NCBI GenBank assembly: GCA_021844355.1
Contig: JAKBTP010000203.1
Span: 1 to 38,871 of the forward strand
Direction: 5' to 3'
Length of the DNA: 38,871 bases
Source: a bacterium
Lineage (GTDB): Bacteria > Chloroflexota > Dormibacteria > Aeolococcales > Bog-877
The position numbers and the translations under genes were made by a program. The notes under the pieces were generated by a model. The model worked only from the letters and a program-made list of their open reading frames with translations. It was not told where the DNA came from and did not search any database. This document shows, one piece after another, positions 21,890 through 30,090 of the stretch; position 1 is the first letter of the stretch, and every line of letters starts with the position of its first letter.

Positions 21890-23492
21890 GGGGCACCACC
21901 AGGCGCAGGCGGGCGCCCTGGCCGGGGGCGGAGGTGATCACCAGCCGGCCCCCCAAGCCCCGAGCTCGATCCCGCATGTTCTGCAACCCCTGGCCGCGCC
22001 CCCGCGCCTTACCCACAGCGAACCCCCGACCGTCGTCGGTGATGGTGACCACGGTGGACCTCGCCTGTGCCCGGGCCCGCACCCGGCAGCTGGCGGCCTG
22101 GGCATGCCGGCCGACGTTGGACAGAGCCTCTCTCGTGAGCTGGAGCAGCTCGCCCGCCTGGGCGCCTAGCCGCTCCTCCACCCCTGCATCCACCTCCACC
22201 ACCGTGTGGACCCCGCTTCGGTCCTGGAAGTCCGCCCCCAGGCGACGCAGGGCCTCGGCCAGCCGGCTGGAGCCCAGGATTCCCGGACGGAGCCCGAAGA
22301 TGTACTGACGAAGGTCCCCGATCACCTGGTCGAGCTCCAGCACCGCCCGTTCGAGCCGCTGGCGGGTGACCTCGTCGGCGGCTGGAGCCACGGCCTGCAA
22401 CCCCATGCCGACGGCGAACAGGGACTGGATCACCCCGTCGTGGAGCTCCTTGGCGATCCTCTCCCGCTCGTCCAGCAGGGCCAGCCGCTGCCGCTCGCGC
22501 TGGCTCTGCTGGAACTCCAGGGCCACGGAGCTCTGGGCGGCCAGCGCGGCGAGCATCTCGACCGCCTCCTGCTCCGGCAGCCGTGCCCCGGCGGGTCCCA
22601 GGGCCAGCAGGGCGCCTCCATTGGGCCCTCCTTCCCCGAATGGCAGGACCGCCAGCGGCGCGGTCCGGGGGCCGCGGCCGTTCCGCGTCGCCGCCGGGAC
22701 CTGTATCACCAGCTGCCGCCCCCGCCGGATCGCGCTGACAACGGGATCCCGGGGGAGGGTACCCAGCCTTCGGGTGAGGGTCCTGGCTCCCGGACCCGCG
22801 GCGGCGAGCACCTCGAGCCCCTGCCGAATGCCAGCGTCCGCGCGAACCAAAAGGGCGGTCCCGCCACCGACCAGCTCCCGGCTGTGCGCGGCCACCAGCC
22901 GCAAGACCTCGGACGGTTCACTTCCGGCGAGGGTGGCCTGGGCCACCTCCCGAAGCGCCGCCAGCCAGTGCTGGCGGGACACTGCCTGCTCGTACAGGGT
23001 GGCGTTGGCTACGGCCACCGCCGCCTGGCCCGCGAGCACCTCCAGCGCCTGCTGGTCGTCCGCGGTGAAGGGCAGTCCACCCTGCTTCTCGGTGAGGTAG
23101 ATGCTCCCGAAGACGGTCCGGCGAATTACTACCGGCGCTCCCAGGAAGGTGTGCATGGGCGGGTGATGGGGTGGGAAGCCCACCGACCTCGGGTCTGAGC
23201 CGAGGTCGTCCAGGCGCAGTGGTGGCCCGGGTCGCAGCAGGGCCCCGAGGATCCCCCGGCCCTCTGGAAGGCTCCCGAGGCGGCTCCGCTCGCCGGTGCT
23301 GATGCCGTGGGTGATGAACTGAGAGATCCCGCCCCCTGGACCAAGGACTCCGAGCGCCCCATACCTCGCCCCGGTGAGCTGGCAGGCGAGCCGCACGATC
23401 CGACGCAGAAGCGATGGCAGCGAGAGCTCGGAGGTGAGCGCCAGGCCCGCCTCCAGCAGTAGGTCACGGCGATCGGAGCTGGCGCTGGCCAC
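21882..23492 (-). CDS. DevS/DosS-like GAF-GAF sensor histidine kinase
   Basis: 536 aa, soluble. Two GAF domains (about 25-190 and 200-340), HisKA_3 dimerisation helix (ERERIAKELHDGVIQSLFAVGMGLQ, in two parts; His in ELHDG) and HATPase (REALSNVGRHAQA, ITDDGRGF, GLQNMRDRARGLGG). GAF-A contains GFPPHHPPMHTFLGAPV and VFGSIYLTEKQGG, which match DosS/DosT closely; the HHPPM segment there includes, as I recall, the heme-ligand His (His149 in DosS). Oxygen, NO or CO sensing through heme is therefore likely but unproven. GTG at 23492 is chosen because the domain starts there. Confidence 0.9.
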   Translation of the reverse strand: MASASSDRRDLLLEAGLALTSELSLPSLLRRIVRLACQLTGARYGALGVLGPGGGISQFITHGISTGERSRLGSLPEGRGILGALLRPGPPLRLDDLGSDPRSVGFPPHHPPMHTFLGAPVVIRRTVFGSIYLTEKQGGLPFTADDQQALEVLAGQAAVAVANATLYEQAVSRQHWLAALREVAQATLAGSEPSEVLRLVAAHSRELVGGGTALLVRADAGIRQGLEVLAAAGPGARTLTRRLGTLPRDPVVSAIRRGRQLVIQVPAATRNGRGPRTAPLAVLPFGEGGPNGGALLALGPAGARLPEQEAVEMLAALAAQSSVALEFQQSQRERQRLALLDERERIAKELHDGVIQSLFAVGMGLQAVAPAADEVTRQRLERAVLELDQVIGDLRQYIFGLRPGILGSSRLAEALRRLGADFQDRSGVHTVVEVDAGVEERLGAQAGELLQLTREALSNVGRHAQAASCRVRARAQARSTVVTITDDGRGFAVGKARGRGQGLQNMRDRARGLGGRLVITSAPGQGARLRLVVPHG

Positions 23493-23519
23493 TGGACAGA
23501 TGAGAACTGTAGCAGCGAA

Positions 23520-23562
23520 GCAGGGCCGAAGGTCCCGAAATTGGCGGGACCTTCGGCCCTGC
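23520..23562. promoter_or_regulatory. 43-bp palindrome with two DosR-type boxes, divergent promoter
   Basis: Perfect 18-bp arms (23520-23537 and 23545-23562) around a 7-bp AT-leaning loop. Each arm holds one GGGNCNNNNGNCCC motif, the core of the DevR/DosR box: GGGCCGAAGGTCCC at 23523-23536 and GGGACCTTCGGCCC at 23546-23559, 23 bp centre to centre. It lies 28 bp from the kinase start and 70 bp from the NapH-like start, so it could drive both directions. No T-run and a 5' location argue against a terminator. Confidence 0.75.
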
Positions 23563-23631
23563 CGCTTCCGCGGGATATCGCCTACCGTCACCGGTGGAAT
23601 CCCTCGAGTGCCAAAGGAGGTGCATCCCGCC

Positions 23632-25182
23632 ATGGCCCTGCCGCTGAAGGAACTTCCGGTCCGTGACCTGCCCATCCGGGTGCGCCAGCCCTCCCGCGCG
23701 GGGCTGGAGGCTCACTTCGGGCCCACCGACCCGCAGCTCGACGTCTCCCGTGATCCCCGGGTGCGCCGCCTGCTCCGCAGCCGGCCCTTCCAGTTCATGC
23801 TGATCCTGCCCAACCAGATCATCTTCTGGCTGGTGATCGTGACCGGCCTGGTGGGGATCCTGGCTCCCACCCACAACTTCGCCACCGTCATCACCTGGTA
23901 CATCTGGTTTTGCGCCGTGTTCATGCTCATGGTGGGGGTTGGCCGCGGCTGGTGCGTCATGTGTCCCTTCGGAGGCTTCGCCGAGTGGGTTCAGCGCCAC
24001 ACGTTCTGGAAGCGTCACGCCATCTCCATCGGCCTCCACCTGCGCTGGCCGGAGTGGCTCAGCAAGTGGGCGCTGCTGCCCTCCGTGGCCATGTTCCTCG
24101 GTCTCACCTGGTTCGAGGAGTACTTCAACATCGCCGGTCCCGGAGATCCCCGGTTCACCAGCTTCCTGGTCTTCTTCGTGATCGGCTCGGCGCTCATCAC
24201 CTTCCTTCTCTTCGAGCGCCGCACCTTCTGCCGCTACCTCTGCCCGCTCACCGCCCTCATCGGGACCGTGGGGTCCACCGGGATGGTGGCCGGGATGCGC
24301 ACCCGCGACCGGGATCGCTGCCTGACCTGCCCCACCAAGGACTGCATGAGGGGCAGTGAGCGCGGCTACCCGTGCCCCTGGTACGAGTGGCCCGGCAGCG
24401 CCACCTCCAACCTGATGTGCGGGCTGTGCACCGAGTGCATCAAGAACTGCCCCTACGACAACGTCGGGGTCTACCTCCAGAAGCCGCTCACCTCAGTCGT
24501 GGCGCCCGTCCGCCGCCGGGTCGATGTGGCGTGGGCGGTGGCCATCCTGTTTGGGCTGGTGATCTTCCAGCAAGTCAATGCGCTGCCCTTCTACGCACCT
24601 CTGGACCGCTGGCTCAACCTTCACACCGGATTCCCCGGATACCCCAACCCGGTCGACTACCTGGCCATCATCGGTGTGGTCGCCCTCCTGGTGGCCGCCT
24701 ACGCCTTCGGGGTGAGGGAGTTCCTGGCCAAGCGCAGCGTGGCCCTGGTGAGATCCGTGCGCCGGGTGCCGGGAAGAGCGGGCTCCTTCACCAGCTGGTT
24801 CGCGCCCCTGGCCTACGGCTTCATCCCCCTCATGGCTGCGGACTACCTCGCCCGGCAGCTGCCGAGGTTCTGGTACCACGCGCCGCGGATCGTCCCCGCC
24901 ATCTCGGATCCCTTCGGATTCGGCTGGAACCTCTTTGGCACGGCCCACTCCTCCCTCTACAACCTCCACCTCCTGAACCCGCAGGGGGTGGTCGTCAGCC
25001 AGGTGGTGGTCACCGCCATCGGCACCCTGGGCGCCGCCTACGCCACCTGGCGGATCTCCGGGCGCGACCTGGCGCCCCTCACCTCCAGGCTGGCCGGCGT
25101 GAGGCTGATCGGCACCTCCGCCGTGGTGGTTGCCGGCCTCGGCGTGGCGGCCCTCTATGTGGCCATGGGTGGGATGCAGTGA
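23632..25182 (+). CDS. NapH/CcoG-like membrane polyferredoxin
   Basis: 516 aa. Membrane helices carry the NapH-type GRGWCVMCPFGG (Cys108, Cys111) and RRTFCRYLCPL (Cys200, Cys204) motifs; a ferredoxin part follows with CLTCPTKDC and CGLCTECIKNCP, enough for two [4Fe-4S] clusters. Further helices make up the C-terminal half, longer than NapH itself. Members pass electrons between quinol and periplasmic or cytosolic partners. Ribosome site AAAGGAGG lies 11 bp upstream. First of a four-gene operon driven from the DosR-like palindrome; the next gene encodes a ferredoxin-flavoprotein, the likely electron partner. Confidence 0.85.
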   Translation: MALPLKELPVRDLPIRVRQPSRAGLEAHFGPTDPQLDVSRDPRVRRLLRSRPFQFMLILPNQIIFWLVIVTGLVGILAPTHNFATVITWYIWFCAVFMLMVGVGRGWCVMCPFGGFAEWVQRHTFWKRHAISIGLHLRWPEWLSKWALLPSVAMFLGLTWFEEYFNIAGPGDPRFTSFLVFFVIGSALITFLLFERRTFCRYLCPLTALIGTVGSTGMVAGMRTRDRDRCLTCPTKDCMRGSERGYPCPWYEWPGSATSNLMCGLCTECIKNCPYDNVGVYLQKPLTSVVAPVRRRVDVAWAVAILFGLVIFQQVNALPFYAPLDRWLNLHTGFPGYPNPVDYLAIIGVVALLVAAYAFGVREFLAKRSVALVRSVRRVPGRAGSFTSWFAPLAYGFIPLMAADYLARQLPRFWYHAPRIVPAISDPFGFGWNLFGTAHSSLYNLHLLNPQGVVVSQVVVTAIGTLGAAYATWRISGRDLAPLTSRLAGVRLIGTSAVVVAGLGVAALYVAMGGMQ

Positions 25183-25213
25183 CGCTGGCCGGAAGGGCGC
25201 GGGAGAGCTTGGC

Positions 25214-27040
25214 ATGAGTATCGATGTCCGCGAGGGAATCGGGCCCGGGCCGGCGGCTCCGGCCCGGCACGCCACGGTGCGGGTGAACAGCGAGCGCTGT
25301 GTCGGCTGCCAGGAGTGCGTCGTGCGCTGCCCCACCGCGGCGCTGGGGCTGGACCAGGAGCGGTGGATCGCCCGAGCCGACGACCGCCTCTGTGTCGGCT
25401 GCCGGCAGTGCGAGCGGGTATGCCCCTATGCCGCCATCTCCGTCAGCGGACCCAAGGTGGTCGGGCCGCGGCACGTCTCGCTCACCCTGTATCCCAGCCG
25501 CCTCCGCGGCAACACGACTGAGGTGAGGCGTGGGTTCAGCACCTGGAAGGACGCCTTGCGAGAGGCCGATCGGTGCCTCGCCTGCCCCGACCCGACCTGC
25601 CTCGAAGGATGCCCGGCGCACAACGACATCCCTCGCTTCATCGCCGCCATCAGGGAGCGGGATCTGCAGGGAGCGCACGCCGTCCTGCGCGAGACCTCGG
25701 TCCTGCCGGACATCTGCAGCCGGGTCTGCGACCAGAGTGTCCAGTGCGAGGGGGCCTGCACCTGGGCGCTGGCTGGCGGGGAGCCGGTGGCGATCGGGCT
25801 TCTGGAGAGGTTCATCACCGACCGAGCGCCGGTGCCTCCTCCCCGAGTGGGCTCGTCCTCCTCGACCCCGCTGAAGGTGGCGGTGGTCGGATCAGGGCCG
25901 GCAGGCTGCGCCGCCGCCTGGGAGCTGCTGGAGGCGGGGGCGAGGGTGACGATGTACGAGAAGGACGACGAGCCTGGCGGGGTCCTGAGATGGGGCATCC
26001 CGGACTTCACCCTCCCGGCCGACGTAGCGCGCCGTCCGGTGACGGCCCTCCAGGAGGCGGGACTGGAGCTGAGGACCGGGTGCGCCGCAGGCGGCGACCT
26101 GACGCTGGCCCAGCTGCTGGAGGAGCACGATGCGCTCCTCCTCGCCCATGGAGCGAGCATCCCGCTGATCCCGCCGGTGCCCGGAAGGGAGCTCTTCGGG
26201 GTCGAGGACGCCACCAACTTCCTCTGGCGGGCGAAGCGGGCCCTGGGAGCGGGCACCACCTTGCCGGAGCTGGGGCCGGGAGCGCGGGTACTGGTGGTCG
26301 GCGGCGGCAACACGGCCATGGACGTGGCGCGCAGCGTGCGCCGCCTCGGAGCGGACGTGACGGCGGTGGAGTGGATGGATGAGCGCTTCACCAGGGTGAG
26401 GCGGGATGAGTTGGCCGAGGCCAGGGAGGAGGGGGTCGAGGTCCGATTCTCCACGACACTGGAGCGGCTCGAGGGTGACGCCCTGGGGGTATCGGCTGCG
26501 TGGCTGCGCCCCACGGTGCAGCGCCGCGTCGGCGATCGTCCCAAGGTCGCGGGCGGCAAGCCGGAGCGCTTGACCGTCAACCGGGTTGTCTTTGCCCTGG
26601 GCTACCGAGTGGACTCTGAGCTGGCCGCGTCCCTGGTCAACTTGCCCCTGCCGCCGGTCGACCTCAGGAAGGCGATTCCGCCACGCCGCTGGCTGGCGAG
26701 CGGGATCCTCTCCGGCGGGTCGGTGGGGCCGTTGGCCCTGGCGCGCGAGGTGACGCTGGCGGCGGCCGAGTCGCCGGCGCAGCGGGGCGGGTGGCTGAGG
26801 TCCCGCCGCAGTTCGGGCGGGGTCGCCCCGGGAGGGAGGGCGGGGTGGTGGACGTGGCTCTGGAGGGAGCAGGGGGTGGTGGCCCTGGATGCCGCGGGGG
26901 CCCCGAGAGGGGAGAGGGTGTGGGCCGTGGGGGACGCTCTGGTGGGGCCCTCCACGGTGGTGGGGGCGATGGCCCAGGGGCGGGAGGCGGCCAAGGCCAT
27001 CCTGGCTGGCTGCCGCCCGCGGGCGGAGTCTCCCATGTGA
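25214..27040 (+). CDS. Ferredoxin-linked GltD-like FAD/NAD(P)H oxidoreductase
   Basis: 608 aa. Order: two [4Fe-4S] ferredoxin motifs (CVGCQECVVRCP near residue 30, CVGCRQCERVCP near 65), a GltD-type Cys domain (CLACPDPTCLEGCPAHNDIP; CSRVCDQSVQCEGAC), FAD fold (VAVVGSGPAGCAAAWELLEAG; YEKDDEPGGVLRWGIP) and NAD(P) fold (RVLVVGGGNTAMDVARSVRRLG). It is like the small subunit of glutamate synthase and the NfnB/DsrL type electron carriers, with extra clusters. No gltB is present, so glutamate synthesis is unlikely. Probably moves electrons from NAD(P)H to the upstream membrane ferredoxin or the reverse. Confidence 0.85.
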   Translation: MSIDVREGIGPGPAAPARHATVRVNSERCVGCQECVVRCPTAALGLDQERWIARADDRLCVGCRQCERVCPYAAISVSGPKVVGPRHVSLTLYPSRLRGNTTEVRRGFSTWKDALREADRCLACPDPTCLEGCPAHNDIPRFIAAIRERDLQGAHAVLRETSVLPDICSRVCDQSVQCEGACTWALAGGEPVAIGLLERFITDRAPVPPPRVGSSSSTPLKVAVVGSGPAGCAAAWELLEAGARVTMYEKDDEPGGVLRWGIPDFTLPADVARRPVTALQEAGLELRTGCAAGGDLTLAQLLEEHDALLLAHGASIPLIPPVPGRELFGVEDATNFLWRAKRALGAGTTLPELGPGARVLVVGGGNTAMDVARSVRRLGADVTAVEWMDERFTRVRRDELAEAREEGVEVRFSTTLERLEGDALGVSAAWLRPTVQRRVGDRPKVAGGKPERLTVNRVVFALGYRVDSELAASLVNLPLPPVDLRKAIPPRRWLASGILSGGSVGPLALAREVTLAAAESPAQRGGWLRSRRSSGGVAPGGRAGWWTWLWREQGVVALDAAGAPRGERVWAVGDALVGPSTVVGAMAQGREAAKAILAGCRPRAESPM

Positions 27041-28581
27041 GCGCGGAGGCCGAGCTGGGGTCCGGGATGCCTCCGGTGCCGACCTTCCGGGAGATCCTCG
27101 GGTCGGTGCTGAGACCGCCGCTCCGAGACCACCGGTTCTGGGTGATCCAGGCGCTCATCCTGGCCATCGTCTCCGGGCACCTGGCCCTGGACCTGCGCGG
27201 GGCCCGGCTCCCCGGTGGCATACCCGACTACCCCACGGTGGGGCTCTTCCTGCTACCGGTGATCTATGCCGCGCTTCGCTTCGGGCTGGGCGGGGCCTGT
27301 GCCAGCGCCGCCTGGGGGACGGTCCTGATGGTGCCCGACCTGGTGGTCCTGGACTCACGCTTCGACCTCTGGGGCGATGGGACGCTGCTGGCCATAAGCT
27401 GCGTCGTGGCGGTGGCTGTGGGTCAACGGGTGGAGCGGGAGGGGTCCGCTCGCCGGGGGACAGAGGCCGCCCTGGCCGCCCACCGGGCCGCTGAGGCGCG
27501 CTTCCGGGCGATCTTCGAGGCCTCTTCGGTGCCCGCGTTGGTGGTGGACGCCGCCGGCCGGCTGCGCCAGAGCAATCCCGCCGCCTCGGAGCTGTTCGGT
27601 AGGCGGCTGGAGCAGGGTTCCCTGGCGGAGCTGATCGGGACAGACCCCAGCAGGCGCCTCCTCGGCGGCTCACCACCCCTGGAGCTGGTGTTCATTTCAG
27701 CCTCCCAGGCGACCCTGGTCTTGCATCCGCTGCTGACCAAGCTGCGCGATGAGGGAGGGGGGGAGCTGTTCCAGGTCGCCTTCCAGGACGTCACCGCCGA
27801 GGCCGAGCGCCAGCGGCTGACGGCAGCGTACGCAGCCCAGGCCAGGCAGGCGCAGGAGGACGACCGGGAACGCATCGCTCGAGATATCCACGACGAGCCG
27901 CTGCAGACGCTGATCTACCTCGCCCGGCGCCTGGAGGCCGCGGGTGAGCGGGTGGGTTTGCCCGAGTCGTCGCGTGACGAGCTGGATGCCTTGCGGGTGG
28001 GGATCATGGGCGTCGTCGCCGAGTTGCGCCTGCTCGCCGACGGCCTCCGCCCCCCGGCGCTGGATGATCTGGGCCTGGAGACGTCGCTGCGCCAGCTGGT
28101 CCAGGCCTTTTCCGTCCGCACCGGGCTGGGCGCGGAGGTCCGCACGAGGGGCAGGGAGCTTCCTCTGGACCGGGAGCGCAGGACCGACGTCTACCGGATC
28201 GTCCAGGAGGCGCTCGGCAACGTGGAGCGCCATGCCGGAGCGAGGAGGGTGTTGGTGAGGATCATCTTCACCCTGACGGCTGTCCGGGTCGAGGTCGCCG
28301 ACGATGGCCAGGGCTTCTCCGCAGCGTCCTCGCCCGCCGGCCGGGGGGTGGTGGCGATGCGAGAGCGCGCGGCGCTGGCCGGGGGTCGGGTCGACATAAG
28401 GGCGCTTCCCGGTCAAGGCACCAGGGTCCTGGTCACGGTACCTGTCAGCGACACGCGCGAGGTTGGAGGCCGGCCCAGCCGGGAGCTTCCGCCGGCTTCG
28501 GTCGCCGCCCGTAGAGCTGAGCCGCCGACCCCTCCCGACGCCAGAGCGGGCACCGACGTCGCCGTCGCGGCCCAGGCCTGA
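27037..28581 (+). CDS. Membrane sensor histidine kinase (PAS, HisKA_3, HATPase)
   Basis: 514 aa, start GTG overlapping the previous stop as GTGA. About three to four N-terminal helices (residues 35-125), then a PAS-like domain (FRAIFEASSVPALVVDAAGRL), HisKA_3 (ERIARDIHDEPLQTLIYLARRL, cut here) with His in DIHDE, and HATPase (QEALGNVERHAGA, VADDGQGF, GVVAMRERAALAGG). No response regulator is next to it. As it lies in the operon downstream of the DosR-like palindrome, it may feed into the DevR-like regulator, as DosS and DosT share DosR (inference). Confidence 0.88.
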   Translation: MSAEAELGSGMPPVPTFREILGSVLRPPLRDHRFWVIQALILAIVSGHLALDLRGARLPGGIPDYPTVGLFLLPVIYAALRFGLGGACASAAWGTVLMVPDLVVLDSRFDLWGDGTLLAISCVVAVAVGQRVEREGSARRGTEAALAAHRAAEARFRAIFEASSVPALVVDAAGRLRQSNPAASELFGRRLEQGSLAELIGTDPSRRLLGGSPPLELVFISASQATLVLHPLLTKLRDEGGGELFQVAFQDVTAEAERQRLTAAYAAQARQAQEDDRERIARDIHDEPLQTLIYLARRLEAAGERVGLPESSRDELDALRVGIMGVVAELRLLADGLRPPALDDLGLETSLRQLVQAFSVRTGLGAEVRTRGRELPLDRERRTDVYRIVQEALGNVERHAGARRVLVRIIFTLTAVRVEVADDGQGFSAASSPAGRGVVAMRERAALAGGRVDIRALPGQGTRVLVTVPVSDTREVGGRPSRELPPASVAARRAEPPTPPDARAGTDVAVAAQA

Positions 28582-28582
28582 G

Positions 28583-29110
28583 ATGTTCCTGCGCTACTAC
28601 TGTGAGCTGGCCCAGGGCTTCGAGGCCACCGCGGATCGGCTCCTTGAGGCGCCTGAGACCTGGCTTCCGGTTCTCGCCAGCAGCGCCAGCGCTCGGGCCG
28701 AGCTGCTCCTGGCTGAGGTCGGCTTCGACCTGGTGGGTCGGCGGGTGGGAAAGCAGGTGCGGATCCGGCTGGGAGCGGCGATGAGATCACCTGGCCGGCT
28801 GGTGCTGCCTCTCACCTGGCTGGCCACCGGTGCGTCCTCCCTGTTCCCCGCGTTTGAAGGTGAGTTGGAGGTCGGGGCCCTGGGGAGCGGCTGGAGCCAG
28901 CTGGTGATCAGCGTGAACTACAGGCCGCCGCTGGGCGCGGTGGGCAAGACCTTCGACCGCCTCGCCCTCCACCGGGTGGCGGAGGCCACCATCAAGGACT
29001 TTCTGGATCGGGCCGGTGCCCGCCTGGCCGGCGAGGAGCATCCTCAGCCCGATCGCAGTCGACTTCCCCCACGGCGCCACCAGCGGAAGAGGGCCGCTGC
29101 GTCTCCCTGA
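28583..29110 (+). CDS. SRPBCC-like (START-fold) protein
   Basis: 175 aa, one base after the kinase stop. Strand-helix layout with a long C-terminal helix (HRVAEATIKDFLDRAGARLAG) after a beta sheet (VRIRLGAAM, LVLPLTWLA, GELEVGALG, QLVISVNYRPP) is typical of the SRPBCC/START lipid- or ligand-binding fold. No catalytic motif is visible. The last ~25 residues are basic (RSRLPPRRHQRKRA). Function unknown; last gene of the DosR-like operon. Confidence 0.65.
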   Translation: MFLRYYCELAQGFEATADRLLEAPETWLPVLASSASARAELLLAEVGFDLVGRRVGKQVRIRLGAAMRSPGRLVLPLTWLATGASSLFPAFEGELEVGALGSGWSQLVISVNYRPPLGAVGKTFDRLALHRVAEATIKDFLDRAGARLAGEEHPQPDRSRLPPRRHQRKRAAASP

Positions 29111-29132
29111 ATGGGCGCCGGACCTTCGCCGG

Positions 29133-29561
29133 CTACTGGAAGAGACGGATGGCTGCCGCGCCCTGCGTGGTGAACGGCGCCGCCACCAGCCAGTCGCCGG
29201 CGTTCCCCTCTTCGAGCATCTGCACCTGGACCACCCGCGGCTTGGCGCCGGGGTTGGTCACCACCACCTGGCACGTGACCTCGTTGGGGTTGACCACCCG
29301 GCAGCTGCCCACCCGGTAGCTGGCGCGAGCGGCCTTCACGCCGTTGAAGAAGGGAAGGAAGGGGGTGGCCGACTCGGCGGGGTTGGTGAGCAGGGTGTAG
29401 GCGTACACCACCGAATGGGCCCGGACGTCGGCGAGGAAACCGCGGAGGGCCAGGCGGGCTGCGGTGGCCGGGCTGGCGCAGGCGGCGAGGAGCAGGCCGA
29501 GGGCCACCAGGAGCGCGGCCACCGCCCCCGGGCGGCGCCAGCTAGCCGGTGACGACCACAC
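29133..29561 (-). CDS. Small lipoprotein of unknown function
   Basis: 142 aa from the GTG at 29561. RR in the n-region (SWRRPG), hydrophobic core AVAALLVALGLLLAAC with lipobox LAAC: lipidated Cys near residue 28. The mature domain contains LRGFLADVRAHSVVYAYTLL, two more Cys-bearing strands (VGSCRVV, EVTCQVV) and a C-terminal strand; the fold may be NTF2-like or Ig-like. It overlaps the cupredoxin gene by 20 bp, so the two are co-expressed. A later GTG at 29525 would lack the positive n-region. Confidence 0.65.
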   Translation of the reverse strand: MWSSPASWRRPGAVAALLVALGLLLAACASPATAARLALRGFLADVRAHSVVYAYTLLTNPAESATPFLPFFNGVKAARASYRVGSCRVVNPNEVTCQVVVTNPGAKPRVVQVQMLEEGNAGDWLVAAPFTTQGAAAIRLFQ

Positions 29562-30027
29562 GGCCCAGCATCCCCGGGTGGAGCGTGCAGTAATAGTCGT
29601 AGACACCGGGCGAGAGGAACTGGACGGCCCACTTGTAGCCAGCCCCCTTGGTGGGGGAGTTGATCAGCTCCTGGTCGATCCACCAGACGTTGTGCTGGTC
29701 GTAGTGGTCGGTCCAGATCCACTCCACCACCGAGCCCACCTTCACGGTCAGCGACTCGGGCACGAACTCGCCCACGGTGTTGACGTTGTGGTAGATGATC
29801 ACCGTGTATTCCGGGTTGACCGGGAGCTTGGGCAGGACCCGCAGCGAGAGGCTGCTGTTCGGCTGGCTCACCTGGTTGCCGGGCGGGATCGCGAGGTGGG
29901 CGTCAGTTGGGTCGCCCACGTCGCCGAAGGCGGAGCAGCTCGACAGGAGCGCCGCCAGGAGCAGGGCGGCGAGCGGCGCAAGGAGGCGTCCTCGGCCCAG
30001 GAGCCGGAGGGGATGGCGCGGCGGCAT
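29542..30027 (-). CDS. Cupredoxin (plastocyanin/auracyanin-like) lipoprotein
   Basis: 161 aa. Signal with lipobox LSSC (Cys31). The mature part is a blue-copper domain: TVKVGSVVEWIWTDHYDQHNVWW provides the first His ligand, and YYCTLHPGMLG gives Cys, His and Met with CxxHxxM spacing. As an exported, membrane-tethered one-electron carrier it could serve the Rieske/cytochrome b complexes of this window in place of cytochrome c, which is absent here (inference). ATG at 30027 has a TATCCT box 6 bp upstream. Divergent from nth. Confidence 0.9.
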   Translation of the reverse strand: MPPRHPLRLLGRGRLLAPLAALLLAALLSSCSAFGDVGDPTDAHLAIPPGNQVSQPNSSLSLRVLPKLPVNPEYTVIIYHNVNTVGEFVPESLTVKVGSVVEWIWTDHYDQHNVWWIDQELINSPTKGAGYKWAVQFLSPGVYDYYCTLHPGMLGRVVVTG

Positions 30028-30033
30028 GGGCCC

Positions 30034-30039
30034 AGGATA
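30034..30039 (-). promoter_or_regulatory. -10 box (TATCCT) of cupredoxin operon, leaderless layout
   Basis: TATCCT ends 6 bp before the cupredoxin ATG on the minus strand, inside a GGCCC...GGGCC inverted repeat (30028-30046 region). Confidence 0.5.
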
Positions 30040-30078
30040 CCGGGCCACCGCCGCCTCACGGCGGGCTGCCGCGAGCCC

Positions 30079-30084
30079 TACGCT
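30079..30084 (+). promoter_or_regulatory. Putative -10 box (TACGCT) of nth, leaderless layout
   Basis: TACGCT ends 6 bp before the GTG of nth. It is a weak TAnnnT match but has the spacing seen elsewhere in the window. Confidence 0.35.
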
Positions 30085-30090
30085 GGTCAT

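Noticed and set aside
23520..23562. Palindrome as a rho-independent terminator
   Set aside because: It lies between two divergent starts, has no T-run on either strand, and each arm fits a DosR box.
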